Assembly: GCA_035576205.1 (NCBI GenBank)
Contig: DATLWR010000118.1
Coordinates: forward strand, 1 to 8,243
Reading direction: 5' to 3'
Length of the DNA stretch: 8,243 bases
DNA from: DATLWR01 sp035576205
GTDB taxonomy: Bacteria; Pseudomonadota; Zetaproteobacteria; Mariprofundales; Mariprofundaceae
Both the position numbers and the translations under genes were made by a program. A model generated the notes under the pieces. The model ran no database searches, was not told the origin of the DNA, and saw only the letters and a program-made list of their open reading frames with translations. Shown here piece by piece: positions 1-5,725 of this stretch; within the stretch, counting starts at the first letter, position 1, and every line of letters begins with the position of its first letter.

Positions 1-202
1 CGACACGACCGCCGCCGCCGGCATCCCGCCGGCCGCCGTCGAGGCGACGAGCTTCGCGATCCTTGCCCGTCAGACGCTGCTGGGGCTTCCCAACACGCTG
101 CCGGCGGTAACCGGCGCCACCCGCGCGGTGGCAGGCGGCCAGATCATCCCCGGCGACAACTGGTCACAGCTGTTGCAGGAACTTCCGACATGGATCCGCT
201 GA
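1..202 (+). CDS. anmK: Anhydro-N-acetylmuramic acid kinase, C-terminal end (partial)
   Basis: Only the last 66 codons are present, in the frame starting at base 2; the 5' part lies outside the window. The visible segment, GIPPAAVEATSFAILARQ then GLPNTLPAVTGATRAV, matches the conserved C-terminal end of AnmK (a Val/Met-Glu-Ala...Phe-Ala helix, then Gly-Leu-Pro...Val-Thr-Gly-Ala). AnmK phosphorylates and opens 1,6-anhydro-MurNAc released from peptidoglycan, giving MurNAc-6-phosphate for cell-wall recycling in the cytosol. After the usual end near Ile-Ile-Pro, this copy carries about 14 more residues (GDNWSQLLQELPTWIR region). The last codons overlap the start of the next gene by 13 nt, which suggests co-transcription and translational coupling. 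The family call rests on remembered motifs from a short fragment, so it is strong but not certain. Confidence 0.85.
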   Translation, partial: DTTAAAGIPPAAVEATSFAILARQTLLGLPNTLPAVTGATRAVAGGQIIPGDNWSQLLQELPTWIR

Positions 203-1179
203 CCCACGCCATCTCCGGTGCGGCCCTCGCCCGCGCCCTGCCGCGCCACCGGCTGCCGACCGCGCAGTGGCTGCTGATCGTGCTCCTGGCCATGGCGCCG
301 GATGCCGATTACGTGCTGCACTACTTCTCCGATACGCTGTATCTTACACACCATCGCGGTATCACCCACTCGCTGTTGATGCTGCCGCTGTGGACCTGGC
401 TGATCGCGAGCCTCATGCCGCGGAGTCGCGAACGCTATCCGGTGCTGCCGTGGCTGATCGGTGCGGCGCTGGCCATGCATATCCTGCTCGATATCGCCAC
501 CTCGTTCGGCACCATGATCCTGGCGCCGTTCTCCGACTGGCGCGCCTCGTTCGACCTGGTCTTCATCATCGATCCGATCTTCACCGGCCTGATGCTGCTG
601 CCGCTGCTGTTCGGGATATTCCTGAAAGATCGTGCCCGCCTGCTGGGCCTGTTGTCGCTGGCGCTGATGGGCTTCTATCTGGCGCTGACACTGGCAAGTC
701 ATCACAAGGCGCTGGAACTGGCCCGGCAACAGCAGCCGGCCGCCCTCTCCGTCGCCGCCCTGCCGCTACCCTTCTCGCCGTTCCACTGGCAGCTGATCGC
801 CACCTATCCCGGCCAATACCAGCGCGCCGCCGTCAACCTGCTGCCGGGGTTCACTGGCACCGAATCCCTGTTCCCGGAGCGTTTCCGAAAACGCTTCATG
901 CCGCCTCTGCAATCGCCCGACAAGCTGCAGTGGCAGGAACTGACGTCGATGAGCGCCGTGAAGCTGCCGGCAGGGATGCCCGGCGTGGCGTTCTACCGCT
1001 GGTTCGCCCGCTTCCCGGTCTTGCTGGAACGCGATGCGACGCATATCGAATTCGGCGACCTGCGTTTCGGCGCCGGCGTGCCGGGAGAGGTGGCGAGCTT
1101 CCGGCTGCGTTTGGAACTTGGCGAACAGCCGAAGGCATGGCTGATCTGGCGCGACGAGCGAAAGTCGCCGCTCGATTAG
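190..1179 (+). CDS. YdjM/DUF457-family inner-membrane protein, putative metal-dependent hydrolase
   Basis: A 329-aa protein. Its N-terminal half has the hallmark motifs of the membrane-bound YdjM/DUF457 'metal-dependent hydrolase' family: D2-P-L-T-H6, P37-D-A-D40, H54-H-R-G-I-T-H60-S and H97-x-x-L-D101, with D128-P129 later. These His/Asp clusters are thought to bind metal, but the substrate of the family is not settled. Hydrophobic stretches at about residues 26-45, 62-77, 86-110, 122-145 and 150-170 suggest about five membrane segments. The C-terminal 150 residues are a soluble domain rich in aromatic residues and arginine. The ATG is chosen because DPLTH at the very N-terminus is typical, and AGGA lies 9 nt upstream, inside the end of anmK. 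The 13-nt overlap suggests an operon with anmK. Activity is inferred from motifs only. Confidence 0.85.
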   Translation: MDPLTHAISGAALARALPRHRLPTAQWLLIVLLAMAPDADYVLHYFSDTLYLTHHRGITHSLLMLPLWTWLIASLMPRSRERYPVLPWLIGAALAMHILLDIATSFGTMILAPFSDWRASFDLVFIIDPIFTGLMLLPLLFGIFLKDRARLLGLLSLALMGFYLALTLASHHKALELARQQQPAALSVAALPLPFSPFHWQLIATYPGQYQRAAVNLLPGFTGTESLFPERFRKRFMPPLQSPDKLQWQELTSMSAVKLPAGMPGVAFYRWFARFPVLLERDATHIEFGDLRFGAGVPGEVASFRLRLELGEQPKAWLIWRDERKSPLD

Positions 1180-1185
1180 CGGCGA
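1165..1185. terminator. GC-rich hairpin at a convergent gene junction, possible weak bidirectional terminator
   Basis: Perfect 8-bp inverted repeat: TCGCCGCT, loop CGATT, AGCGGCGA. It spans the TAG stop of the membrane hydrolase and lies just beyond the end of the facing small gene on the other strand, only 19 nt away. No T-run follows on the + strand, and only CTTTCG follows on the - strand, so it is not a classical intrinsic terminator. The position between convergent genes makes a role in stopping or stabilising transcripts plausible. Confidence 0.35.
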
Positions 1186-1198
1186 AGGAACAAGGGAG

Positions 1199-1489
1199 TC
1201 AGGACTCCAGCGGCCCGTCCAGGAAGATGATCTCGCCCCACACCGGCGATGGATGCCCCTGGGCGTCGCGGAAACGGAAATTGTGGTGCTGCGGCACCAG
1301 CCGGCTCGGGCGACCGTAGCTGTCCTCCTGCGTCTCCACCTCATGGCAGGCCGACATGATCATCAGCCCGTCCTCGAAGAGCAGATCGGTTACCTCGCAC
1401 TCCATCTCGTGGTAGCGAACCCGCCGGCCGATCAGCTGGCGTAGCGCATCGGCATCATCGATCAGATTCTGCAGGGCGGATTCGTTCAT
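1199..1489 (-). CDS. Small conserved-looking hypothetical protein, 96 aa
   Basis: Begins MNESALQNLIDDADALRQLI and ends IIFLDGPLES. An N-terminal helix (about residues 4-20) is followed by a beta-rich part: GRRVRYHEMECEV, then LLFEDGLMIMSA, then a polar stretch with YGRPSRLVPQ and HHNFRF. This looks like a small soluble beta-barrel or SH3-like domain, with no signal peptide or membrane segment. I do not recognise a named family and assign no function. The frame is open upstream to 1570, but this ATG is preferred because GGGAG lies 6 nt before it on the minus strand and a promoter-like TTGACC-17-TATGTT sits further upstream. It is convergent with the membrane hydrolase and divergent from the MscS gene. 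A real gene is likely from its SD, promoter and protein-like composition. Confidence 0.75.
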   Translation of the reverse strand: MNESALQNLIDDADALRQLIGRRVRYHEMECEVTDLLFEDGLMIMSACHEVETQEDSYGRPSRLVPQHHNFRFRDAQGHPSPVWGEIIFLDGPLES

Positions 1490-1525
1490 GGCAGCTCCCT
1501 TTTCCGGCCGGGGATTCCTGCAACC

Positions 1526-1554
1526 AACATAGAAAGCCGCTGCCCAAAGGTCAA
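1526..1554 (-). promoter_or_regulatory. Candidate sigma70 promoter for the 96-aa gene
   Basis: On the minus strand, TTGACC (1549-1554, five of six matches to the -35 consensus) is separated by exactly 17 nt from TATGTT (1526-1531, four of six at -10). The -10 box ends 36 nt before the ATG at 1489, leaving room for a short leader with the GGGAG ribosome site. The spacing and the good -35 make this the best promoter-like pair in the window; transcription has not been shown. Confidence 0.5.
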
Positions 1555-1572
1555 TGTCGCAGCATCGCAAAT

Positions 1573-1601
1573 CTGGCCATTCCCGGCAGCTCGCCTACAA
1601 T
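1573..1601 (+). promoter_or_regulatory. Candidate promoter for the MscS-family gene
   Basis: TACAAT (1596-1601, five of six matches to -10) lies 37 nt before the mscS-type start. With a 17-nt spacer, the -35 position is CTGGCC (1573-1578), only three of six matches. It lies just upstream of the divergent promoter candidate, so the two transcripts would start from the same 149-nt gap. Weak -35, moderate call. Confidence 0.35.
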
Positions 1602-1638
1602 CGGCAGAGACCTGATATACGGGAAGAGGGGAACGGCC

Positions 1639-2754
1639 ATGAACACGATCTGGACGCATCTCAATTCGGTGAGTCTGCTCGATATCGCCCTCGGACGCTG
1701 GCTGCTGACGGTGCTGGCGCTGTTCGCTACGGTGGTAGCACAGCGGCTGGTGCTGAGTACCTTCCATACCCTCGCCGCCAGCATCGCCGACGCCACCGCG
1801 ACACGGCTGGACAACCTGCTGCTGGAGGCCGCCGAACGGCCGGCCGGCCTGCTGGTCCTGGTGCTCGGCATCCTCATCTCGCTGCATATCCTGCAGCCGC
1901 CGGCCGAAGCCTTTCCGCTGGTCAATTTTGCCGACCAGACGGTACGCATCATCTCCATCATGATCGGCATCTGGTTCCTGTGGCGCCTGATCGACGGCCT
2001 GGCCGCCTACCTGCATGCCCGCGCGACGAAGACCGAATCGGCGCTGGATACCCAGCTGATTCCGTTCCTCGTCAAGACGCTGAAGATCTTTTTAAGCCTC
2101 ACCGCCGTGCTGGTGGTGGCACAGAACATGGGCTATTCCGTCTCCGGCCTGATCGCCTCGCTGGGTATCGGCGGCATCGCCGTGGCGATGGCGGCCAAGG
2201 ACACGCTGGCCAACGTCTTCGGTTCGATCATGATTCTCGTCGACCGGCCGTTCAAGATCGGCGACTGGATCAGGACCAGTGAGTTCGAGGGCGTCGTGGA
2301 GGAGATCGGCTTCCGTTCCACCCGCATCCGCACCTTCGCCAAGACGCTGGTCAACGTGCCCAACTCGCAGCTCGCCAATATGGTGATCGACAACATCGAT
2401 GCGATGCCGAAGCGGCGGGTGAAGATGCGCATCGGGCTGACCTACGACACGCCGGTGGAGAAGCTGCAGCAGGCGATCGCCGGCATCGAGCAGATCCTGA
2501 AAAAACATATCGGCGTCGATCAGGAGCTCTCGATGGTCAAGTTCGACGAGTTCGAGGATTCGTCGCTCTCCATCTTCCTCTACTACTTCACCAAGAGCAC
2601 ACACTGGACTGAATACCTGCAGGTACGCCAGGAGGTGAACCTGCAGATCATGCAACTTCTGGAAGGACTCGGCCTCGCCTTCGCCTTCCCGACCCGAACC
2701 GTGCATCTGGAAACGTCTGCCGAGACTGTACCGGCGGGTCGCCGGAAGAAATAA
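1639..2754 (+). CDS. MscS-family mechanosensitive ion channel
   Basis: A 371-aa small-conductance mechanosensitive channel subunit. These form heptameric inner-membrane pores that open under membrane tension and release solutes during hypo-osmotic shock. Hydrophobic segments at about residues 12-38, 68-86, 101-125 and 143-165 precede the pore-lining helix at 168-200, which carries the Gly/Ala packing pattern SGLIASLGIGGIAVAMAAKD. The beta-domain follows with VDRPFKIGDWI (201-211), G218-V-V-E-E-I-G and VPNSQLAN (240-247). The C-terminal alpha/beta domain runs to about 357. With about five membrane helices it is longer than E. coli MscS (three) and closer to the YnaI-type layout. The ATG has GAGGGGAA about 6 nt upstream. 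Gating behaviour and ion selectivity cannot be read from sequence. It is convergent with the next gene with only 17 nt between stops and no clear terminator. Confidence 0.95.
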   Translation: MNTIWTHLNSVSLLDIALGRWLLTVLALFATVVAQRLVLSTFHTLAASIADATATRLDNLLLEAAERPAGLLVLVLGILISLHILQPPAEAFPLVNFADQTVRIISIMIGIWFLWRLIDGLAAYLHARATKTESALDTQLIPFLVKTLKIFLSLTAVLVVAQNMGYSVSGLIASLGIGGIAVAMAAKDTLANVFGSIMILVDRPFKIGDWIRTSEFEGVVEEIGFRSTRIRTFAKTLVNVPNSQLANMVIDNIDAMPKRRVKMRIGLTYDTPVEKLQQAIAGIEQILKKHIGVDQELSMVKFDEFEDSSLSIFLYYFTKSTHWTEYLQVRQEVNLQIMQLLEGLGLAFAFPTRTVHLETSAETVPAGRRKK

Positions 2755-2771
2755 CCGCCCCCCTACTGCGG

Positions 2772-3611
2772 CTATTGCAGCTGCATGCGGTAACGGATGA
2801 GCTGCATGCCGCCCATCTCGCCGGACATGCCGCCCGAGCCGGAGAAGGAGCTGGTCGACTGGCTTTTGGCGGTCATCTCCACCCACATCCCCTGCTCAAG
2901 GTCGAAGATGGCGTCGGCCTTGCCGGCCGTGCGGGTCTCGGAGCTGCCGCCCATGCCGCCGGCTTTGCTCTGTGCCCGCTGCCTCACCGAGAAGTACGCG
3001 AGCCCCTCGCTGATATCCTCCAGCGTAAACTCGCTCTTCACCACCGTCTGCATCTGCATGCCGGTACCGCCGCCGAGATCGGATTTCTGCACCACCTCGA
3101 AGCTGTCGCCAACGCTAAGCTTCTCCTCCGGCAGCTCCGGGAACCAGAACACCCCCGGCTGCATCGCCTTGGCCAGCATCTCGGCGGACTGCTGCATCAT
3201 CGCCGCATATTGTGGCGGCATCTGCGCCAGCTGATCCTCGGGCATCGGCGGCATCGCCGAACCGCTGTGGGCAATCCGGCGCAATTCGCCGGACGTATGC
3301 ATGTCGGCCGTATAGGTAAGCTTGGTGTAATCGATGCCGCCCTGCCCCTGTGCCGAATGCGCAACGATCTTCGCCTCCAGCTTCACCCAGCCGGGCTTCT
3401 CCCCCTTCAGTACCCGGTAGCGCACGCTGTAGCCGCTGGCCTGGGTGGAGTCGTCGCCCGACTCCGTCGCCTTGAACTGGTTGCTGACGGTCGCCAGCCA
3501 CACCTGGCCTGGCTTGAGCTTGTAGGAAAGGCTGCAGGAATCGGCCGCCACGGCACTGCCGGCCCAGGCCGCTCCCAATAACAAGGTCGCGATTGCAAGA
3601 AGCCGTTTCAT
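2772..3611 (-). CDS. Exported Met-rich protein of unknown function, coupled to the M48 protease
   Basis: A 279-aa protein with a clear Sec signal peptide (MKRLL, a Leu/Ala core, then SAVAA with cleavage near residue 22-23). There is a single Cys at 26 but no lipobox, so it is predicted to be periplasmic. The mature part looks beta-rich, and a methionine/proline-rich segment lies at about residues 119-151 (SAMPPMPEDQLAQMPPQ, then AAMMQQSAEM). The C-terminal region has FDLEQGMWVEM followed by a Gly/Met/Ser-rich stretch (GSGGMSGEMGGM). I do not recognise the family with confidence; the 'A-x-F-D-x-x-x-G' followed by a beta strand is loosely like DUF6263-type exported proteins. Its ATG overlaps the TGA of the upstream protease gene in an ATGA arrangement, so the two are almost surely translated together. 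A role as substrate, adaptor or companion of the protease is inference. Confidence 0.85.
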   Translation of the reverse strand: MKRLLAIATLLLGAAWAGSAVAADSCSLSYKLKPGQVWLATVSNQFKATESGDDSTQASGYSVRYRVLKGEKPGWVKLEAKIVAHSAQGQGGIDYTKLTYTADMHTSGELRRIAHSGSAMPPMPEDQLAQMPPQYAAMMQQSAEMLAKAMQPGVFWFPELPEEKLSVGDSFEVVQKSDLGGGTGMQMQTVVKSEFTLEDISEGLAYFSVRQRAQSKAGGMGGSSETRTAGKADAIFDLEQGMWVEMTAKSQSTSSFSGSGGMSGEMGGMQLIRYRMQLQ

Positions 3612-5032
3612 CGCGCCGCCTTCCGCTTCAGCAGCTTGATCTTGCGCTCGATCGATGGCCGTTCGGCTTTCGGCGCCAGCTTGAGGTAGCTGCGATACGC
3701 TTGGGCGGCATCGCCGTAACGCTCCCAGTCCTCGTACAGCTCGCCCAGCCCCCGGTAGGCCGGCGCGAAGGAGGGATCCTGCTTGTTTGCCTCATGATAG
3801 AGCTGCTCGGCCTTCTGTTTCTCCGCCTCGCTGGCACCGAAGGCGAAATCGCCCATGCTGCTCTTCGCCAGGCCGTAGCTGACATCCGCCGTGCGGATGC
3901 CGGCATCGTAAAGCTGCCGGTACTGGCGGTTCGCCTCGGCATAATGCGCATTTGCCAGCGCCGCATCCGCCTTCGGCAGCAGCGTCTTCTGCATGAACGC
4001 CCGGTAGGGGGCTGCCGCCACGTCAGCGCCGTGCGCCGCTTCAGCATCGCGCACCTCCTGCATGCCGGTGAGCTTGCCGACGAACTCGGAGCGCGCCTGT
4101 GGCACGACGCCGATGGTCTGCACCAGGCCGCTGCCGCCGAGCGTCTGGCGCATGCGCTGCATGTTGATCTCAAGCATGCTCTGCATCTGGTTCATCTGCT
4201 GCGCCATCGGCCCGAGCGCCCGCTCGCGCGCCTTGGCCTGCTCATTCTGCAGCTGTGCAGCCGCCTTCCATGCCTTGGCCGCCTCGTTGACGTCGTAGCC
4301 GGCCAGCGCCAGGTACTGCATGCCTTCGGCATCGGCGACCGGCTCGAACTGCAGGCGCGGATCGATGCGGACACCGCCCTCGTCGACCGGCGGGATACTC
4401 TCCACCACATCCTTCATGCTGTAGTAACCGGCACGCGCGGCCTCGATGGCAGCCATCTTCTTCATCGTTTCGCCGTAGCTTGCCTCGCCCCGCATCAGCT
4501 TCTCGCTCTCCTCGATGCCCTTGTAATCGGCAGCGTAATCGACCGCCACGTCCATCAGGCCGGAGAGCAGGGCGCCGGCGGCGGCCATGCGACGCTGCTT
4601 GCGCTCCGCCGCCTTGATCTGCTGGTACATCTCGATGTAGTAGCCTTCGTTGATATGCGCCACCTCGTGCGCCAGCACGGCGGCAAGCTGCGCCTCGTTG
4701 TGCATGGCGTAGACCATCCCCGTAGTGATCACCAGATGACCGTCGCTGTAGGAGAAGAGTTCCGGCTCGGGGGAGTCGATGACATTGACTTGCAGGCTCA
4801 CTCCGGCCGGTAACGGCCGGCCGGCCGGCAGCAACCGCTCGGCCACCTGCTGTACATAGCCGGTCACCGCCGGATCGCTCACCAGCGGCCGCCCCTGCAT
4901 ATCCTTGCCCCAGGCTTCGCTTGCCTCCTGGATCAGCATTTTGCCGTCGGCATTCACCTCGACGGCCACTGCCGGAGCCGCCGCCAGTCCGAGGCCGAGC
5001 AGGGCGCCCAGCCAGATTCCCGCATGTTTCAT
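3608..5032 (-). CDS. Periplasmic M48-family metalloprotease with C-terminal TPR-like repeats
   Basis: A 474-aa exported zinc protease related to the BepA/YfgC group, which handle outer-membrane protein assembly quality control in Gram-negative periplasm. A signal peptide (about 1-23, ending AAAPAVAVE) is followed by the M48 domain: the zinc motif H122-E-V-A-H126 and the third-ligand block E230-P-V-A-D234 followed by GMQYLALAGYD. About 108 residues separate H122 from E230, clearly more than in BepA as I recall it, because of inserted Lys/Arg/Met-rich and IPPVDEGGVRIDPRLQ segments. A Gln/Met-rich helix lies at about 260-297, and TPR-like helix pairs at about 352-390 and 403-455. Start choice: GTG (5035) and ATG (5032) are adjacent codons. 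ATG is preferred because GGGGAGG lies 6 nt before it but only 3 nt before GTG. The stop overlaps the next gene (ATGA). Confidence 0.92.
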   Translation of the reverse strand: MKHAGIWLGALLGLGLAAAPAVAVEVNADGKMLIQEASEAWGKDMQGRPLVSDPAVTGYVQQVAERLLPAGRPLPAGVSLQVNVIDSPEPELFSYSDGHLVITTGMVYAMHNEAQLAAVLAHEVAHINEGYYIEMYQQIKAAERKQRRMAAAGALLSGLMDVAVDYAADYKGIEESEKLMRGEASYGETMKKMAAIEAARAGYYSMKDVVESIPPVDEGGVRIDPRLQFEPVADAEGMQYLALAGYDVNEAAKAWKAAAQLQNEQAKARERALGPMAQQMNQMQSMLEINMQRMRQTLGGSGLVQTIGVVPQARSEFVGKLTGMQEVRDAEAAHGADVAAAPYRAFMQKTLLPKADAALANAHYAEANRQYRQLYDAGIRTADVSYGLAKSSMGDFAFGASEAEKQKAEQLYHEANKQDPSFAPAYRGLGELYEDWERYGDAAQAYRSYLKLAPKAERPSIERKIKLLKRKAAR

Positions 5033-5044
5033 CACAAGCCTCCC

Positions 5045-5056
5045 CGTTCCGGAACG
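5045..5056. repeat. 12-bp perfect palindrome CGTTCCGGAACG in the protease leader
   Basis: CGTTCCGGAACG is a perfect palindrome directly upstream of the GGGGAGG ribosome site of the M48 gene and downstream of the TATAAT candidate. It could be an operator-like site, but with no loop it would make a poor RNA hairpin. A site of this length can also arise by chance in GC-rich DNA. Confidence 0.3.
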
Positions 5057-5075
5057 ACACTCCGGTCATGAGCCG

Positions 5076-5081
5076 ATTATA
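5076..5081 (-). promoter_or_regulatory. Candidate -10 box (TATAAT) for the protease operon
   Basis: On the minus strand a perfect TATAAT lies 43 nt before the ATG at 5032. The best -35-like hexamer is TTGCCA (5102-5107), but the spacer would be 20 nt, longer than the usual 16-18, and there is no proper extended -10. An activator-assisted promoter is possible. The consensus -10 and its position are the only support. Confidence 0.4.
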
Positions 5082-5257
5082 GGCAACGCATCATCAAAAC
5101 GTGGCAACCGACGCGATACACCCTGTTGAGCGGCCCCGTTGAACGGCTATCCGCAGGCATAAAGCATGCCATTCCGGCCGATAAGAAAGGGGTAAAATAC
5201 ACGCCAAAAAGGGCGCCACACCTGTGAGCCGCACCACATTTGCCATCCGCTGGCGGT

Positions 5258-5263
5258 TATACT
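5258..5263 (+). promoter_or_regulatory. Possible -10 box for the acidic-protein gene
   Basis: TATACT within CGGTTATACTTTGG matches the -10 consensus at five of six positions and lies about 92 nt before the ATG at 5356. The -35 position with a 17-nt spacer is CACATT (5235-5240), a poor match. TAAAAT at 5193-5198 is an alternative. Neither can be preferred firmly. Confidence 0.22.
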
Positions 5264-5355
5264 TTGGTTTCCGTGGATCGCCACCGAAGCTGTCCATGAC
5301 ACCTTCAGTGGCATTCACAATGCTCCCGCCGCATGGCTGGAGCAAGGAGGTACTG

Positions 5356-5634
5356 ATGAAAAAGTCCGGACAGATTTCTGTCATTCTGAACGCCCTGGCA
5401 TTCGCAAGCATGCTGGGTTTTGCAGGCAACACGGCCATTGCCGGACCGTCGGACAACTCGCCGGACCCGGTCGTGACCAGTACGTTATCCGCTATGGATG
5501 ACTCGACCGTGGACGATTCGGCCATCAATGATGTCGACAGCGTCGACGAAACGGCCGACAGCGTCGACAGCATCGATAGCGAAAGCCCGGATGTTGCCGA
5601 AGTCGAACCCGAGGTGGACTCCTCGGTGAATTAA
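5356..5634 (+). CDS. Small exported, highly acidic low-complexity protein, 92 aa
   Basis: A signal peptide (MKKSG..., hydrophobic core about residues 9-24, AIA then cleavage before G30) is followed by a 63-residue mature part. In that part I count 14 Asp, 5 Glu and 13 Ser, with no Lys, Arg, His, Cys or aromatic residue. From residue 48 on it is a loose repeat of Asp-Ser/Val-Asp units (MDDSTVDDSAINDVDSVDE, then ADSVDSIDSE). Such a chain should be disordered and could bind cations, but no family is recognised. The ATG is firmly supported by AAGGAGG 5 nt upstream, the best ribosome site in the window. The gene is followed by a strong intrinsic terminator and then an outer-membrane protein gene on the same strand. 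Its composition differs sharply from neighbouring gene products. Existence as a gene is likely; function is unknown. Confidence 0.75.
   Translation: MKKSGQISVILNALAFASMLGFAGNTAIAGPSDNSPDPVVTSTLSAMDDSTVDDSAINDVDSVDETADSVDSIDSESPDVAEVEPEVDSSVN
5535..5568 (+). repeat. Short direct repeat inside the acidic-protein gene
   Basis: The 13-mer CGACAGCGTCGAC occurs at 5535-5547 and again at 5556-5568, 21 nt apart, in the same reading frame, and encodes the recurring Asp-Ser-Val-Asp unit. It suggests that the tail grew by internal duplication or slippage, or that simple codon choice keeps the units alike. Confidence 0.6.
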
Positions 5635-5649
5635 GCAAGTGTCTTTGCA

Positions 5650-5686
5650 GCGCCCTCCGGAACGGATTCCGGAGGGCGCTTCTTTT
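5650..5686 (+). terminator. Strong Rho-independent terminator after the acidic-protein gene
   Basis: A perfect 13-bp stem (GCGCCCTCCGGAA / TTCCGGAGGGCGC) with a 4-nt loop CGGA (5663-5666) is followed by TTCTTTT. It begins 15 nt after the TAA stop. It is the only classical intrinsic terminator in the window. It lies 39 nt ahead of the outer-membrane protein gene, so that gene needs its own promoter or read-through. Confidence 0.9.
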
Positions 5687-5725
5687 GGGCCATCCCGGCC
5701 CGGCTTCTTTCCAGGGAGAGACACC

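Larger units (their letters stand above)
5036..5355. other. 320-nt intergenic region between the protease operon and the acidic-protein gene
   Basis: The divergent genes on both sides must be controlled from here. On the - strand it holds the palindrome and TATAAT box listed separately. For the + strand, two AT-rich -10-like hexamers are visible, TAAAAT (5193-5198) and TATACT (5258-5263), neither with a good -35. Small potential hairpins are GGCAT-AAAGC-ATGCC (5156-5170) and CGCC-N6-GGCG (5202-5215). A reading frame in phase with the acidic protein is open back to a GTG at 5224, but it lacks a ribosome site and would bury the signal peptide, so I treat it as non-coding. No riboswitch or known RNA is recognised. 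Confidence 0.5.

Noticed and set aside
1490..1570. Upstream extension of the 96-aa protein to 1570
   Set aside because: It would run through the promoter-like TTGACC-17-TATGTT and the GGGAG ribosome site; the internal ATG at 1489 is better placed.
2731..2745. CCGGCG-GGT-CGCCGG hairpin near the end of the MscS gene
   Set aside because: It has a short stem with a 3-nt loop inside the coding sequence and no T-run on either strand, so I do not call it a terminator.
2092..2886. Minus-strand open frame of 264 codons opposite the MscS gene
   Set aside because: It is opposite a well-supported channel gene, rich in Asp/His/Arg without domain motifs, and spans a convergent gene end.
3593..4813. Long + strand open frame of 406 codons opposite the M48 protease
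   Set aside because: It is antisense to a gene with complete zinc motifs, has His/Leu/Arg-rich composition typical of a GC-rich shadow frame and shows no recognisable domain.
5224..5634. Longer version of the acidic protein starting at GTG 5224 (136 aa)
   Set aside because: It lacks a ribosome site and would put 44 residues before a clear signal peptide, whereas ATG 5356 has AAGGAGG at ideal spacing.
5639..5725. N-terminal extension of the barrel protein upstream of ATG 5726
   Set aside because: The extension would be encoded by the terminator hairpin itself and hides a normal signal peptide; GGGAGA supports 5726.
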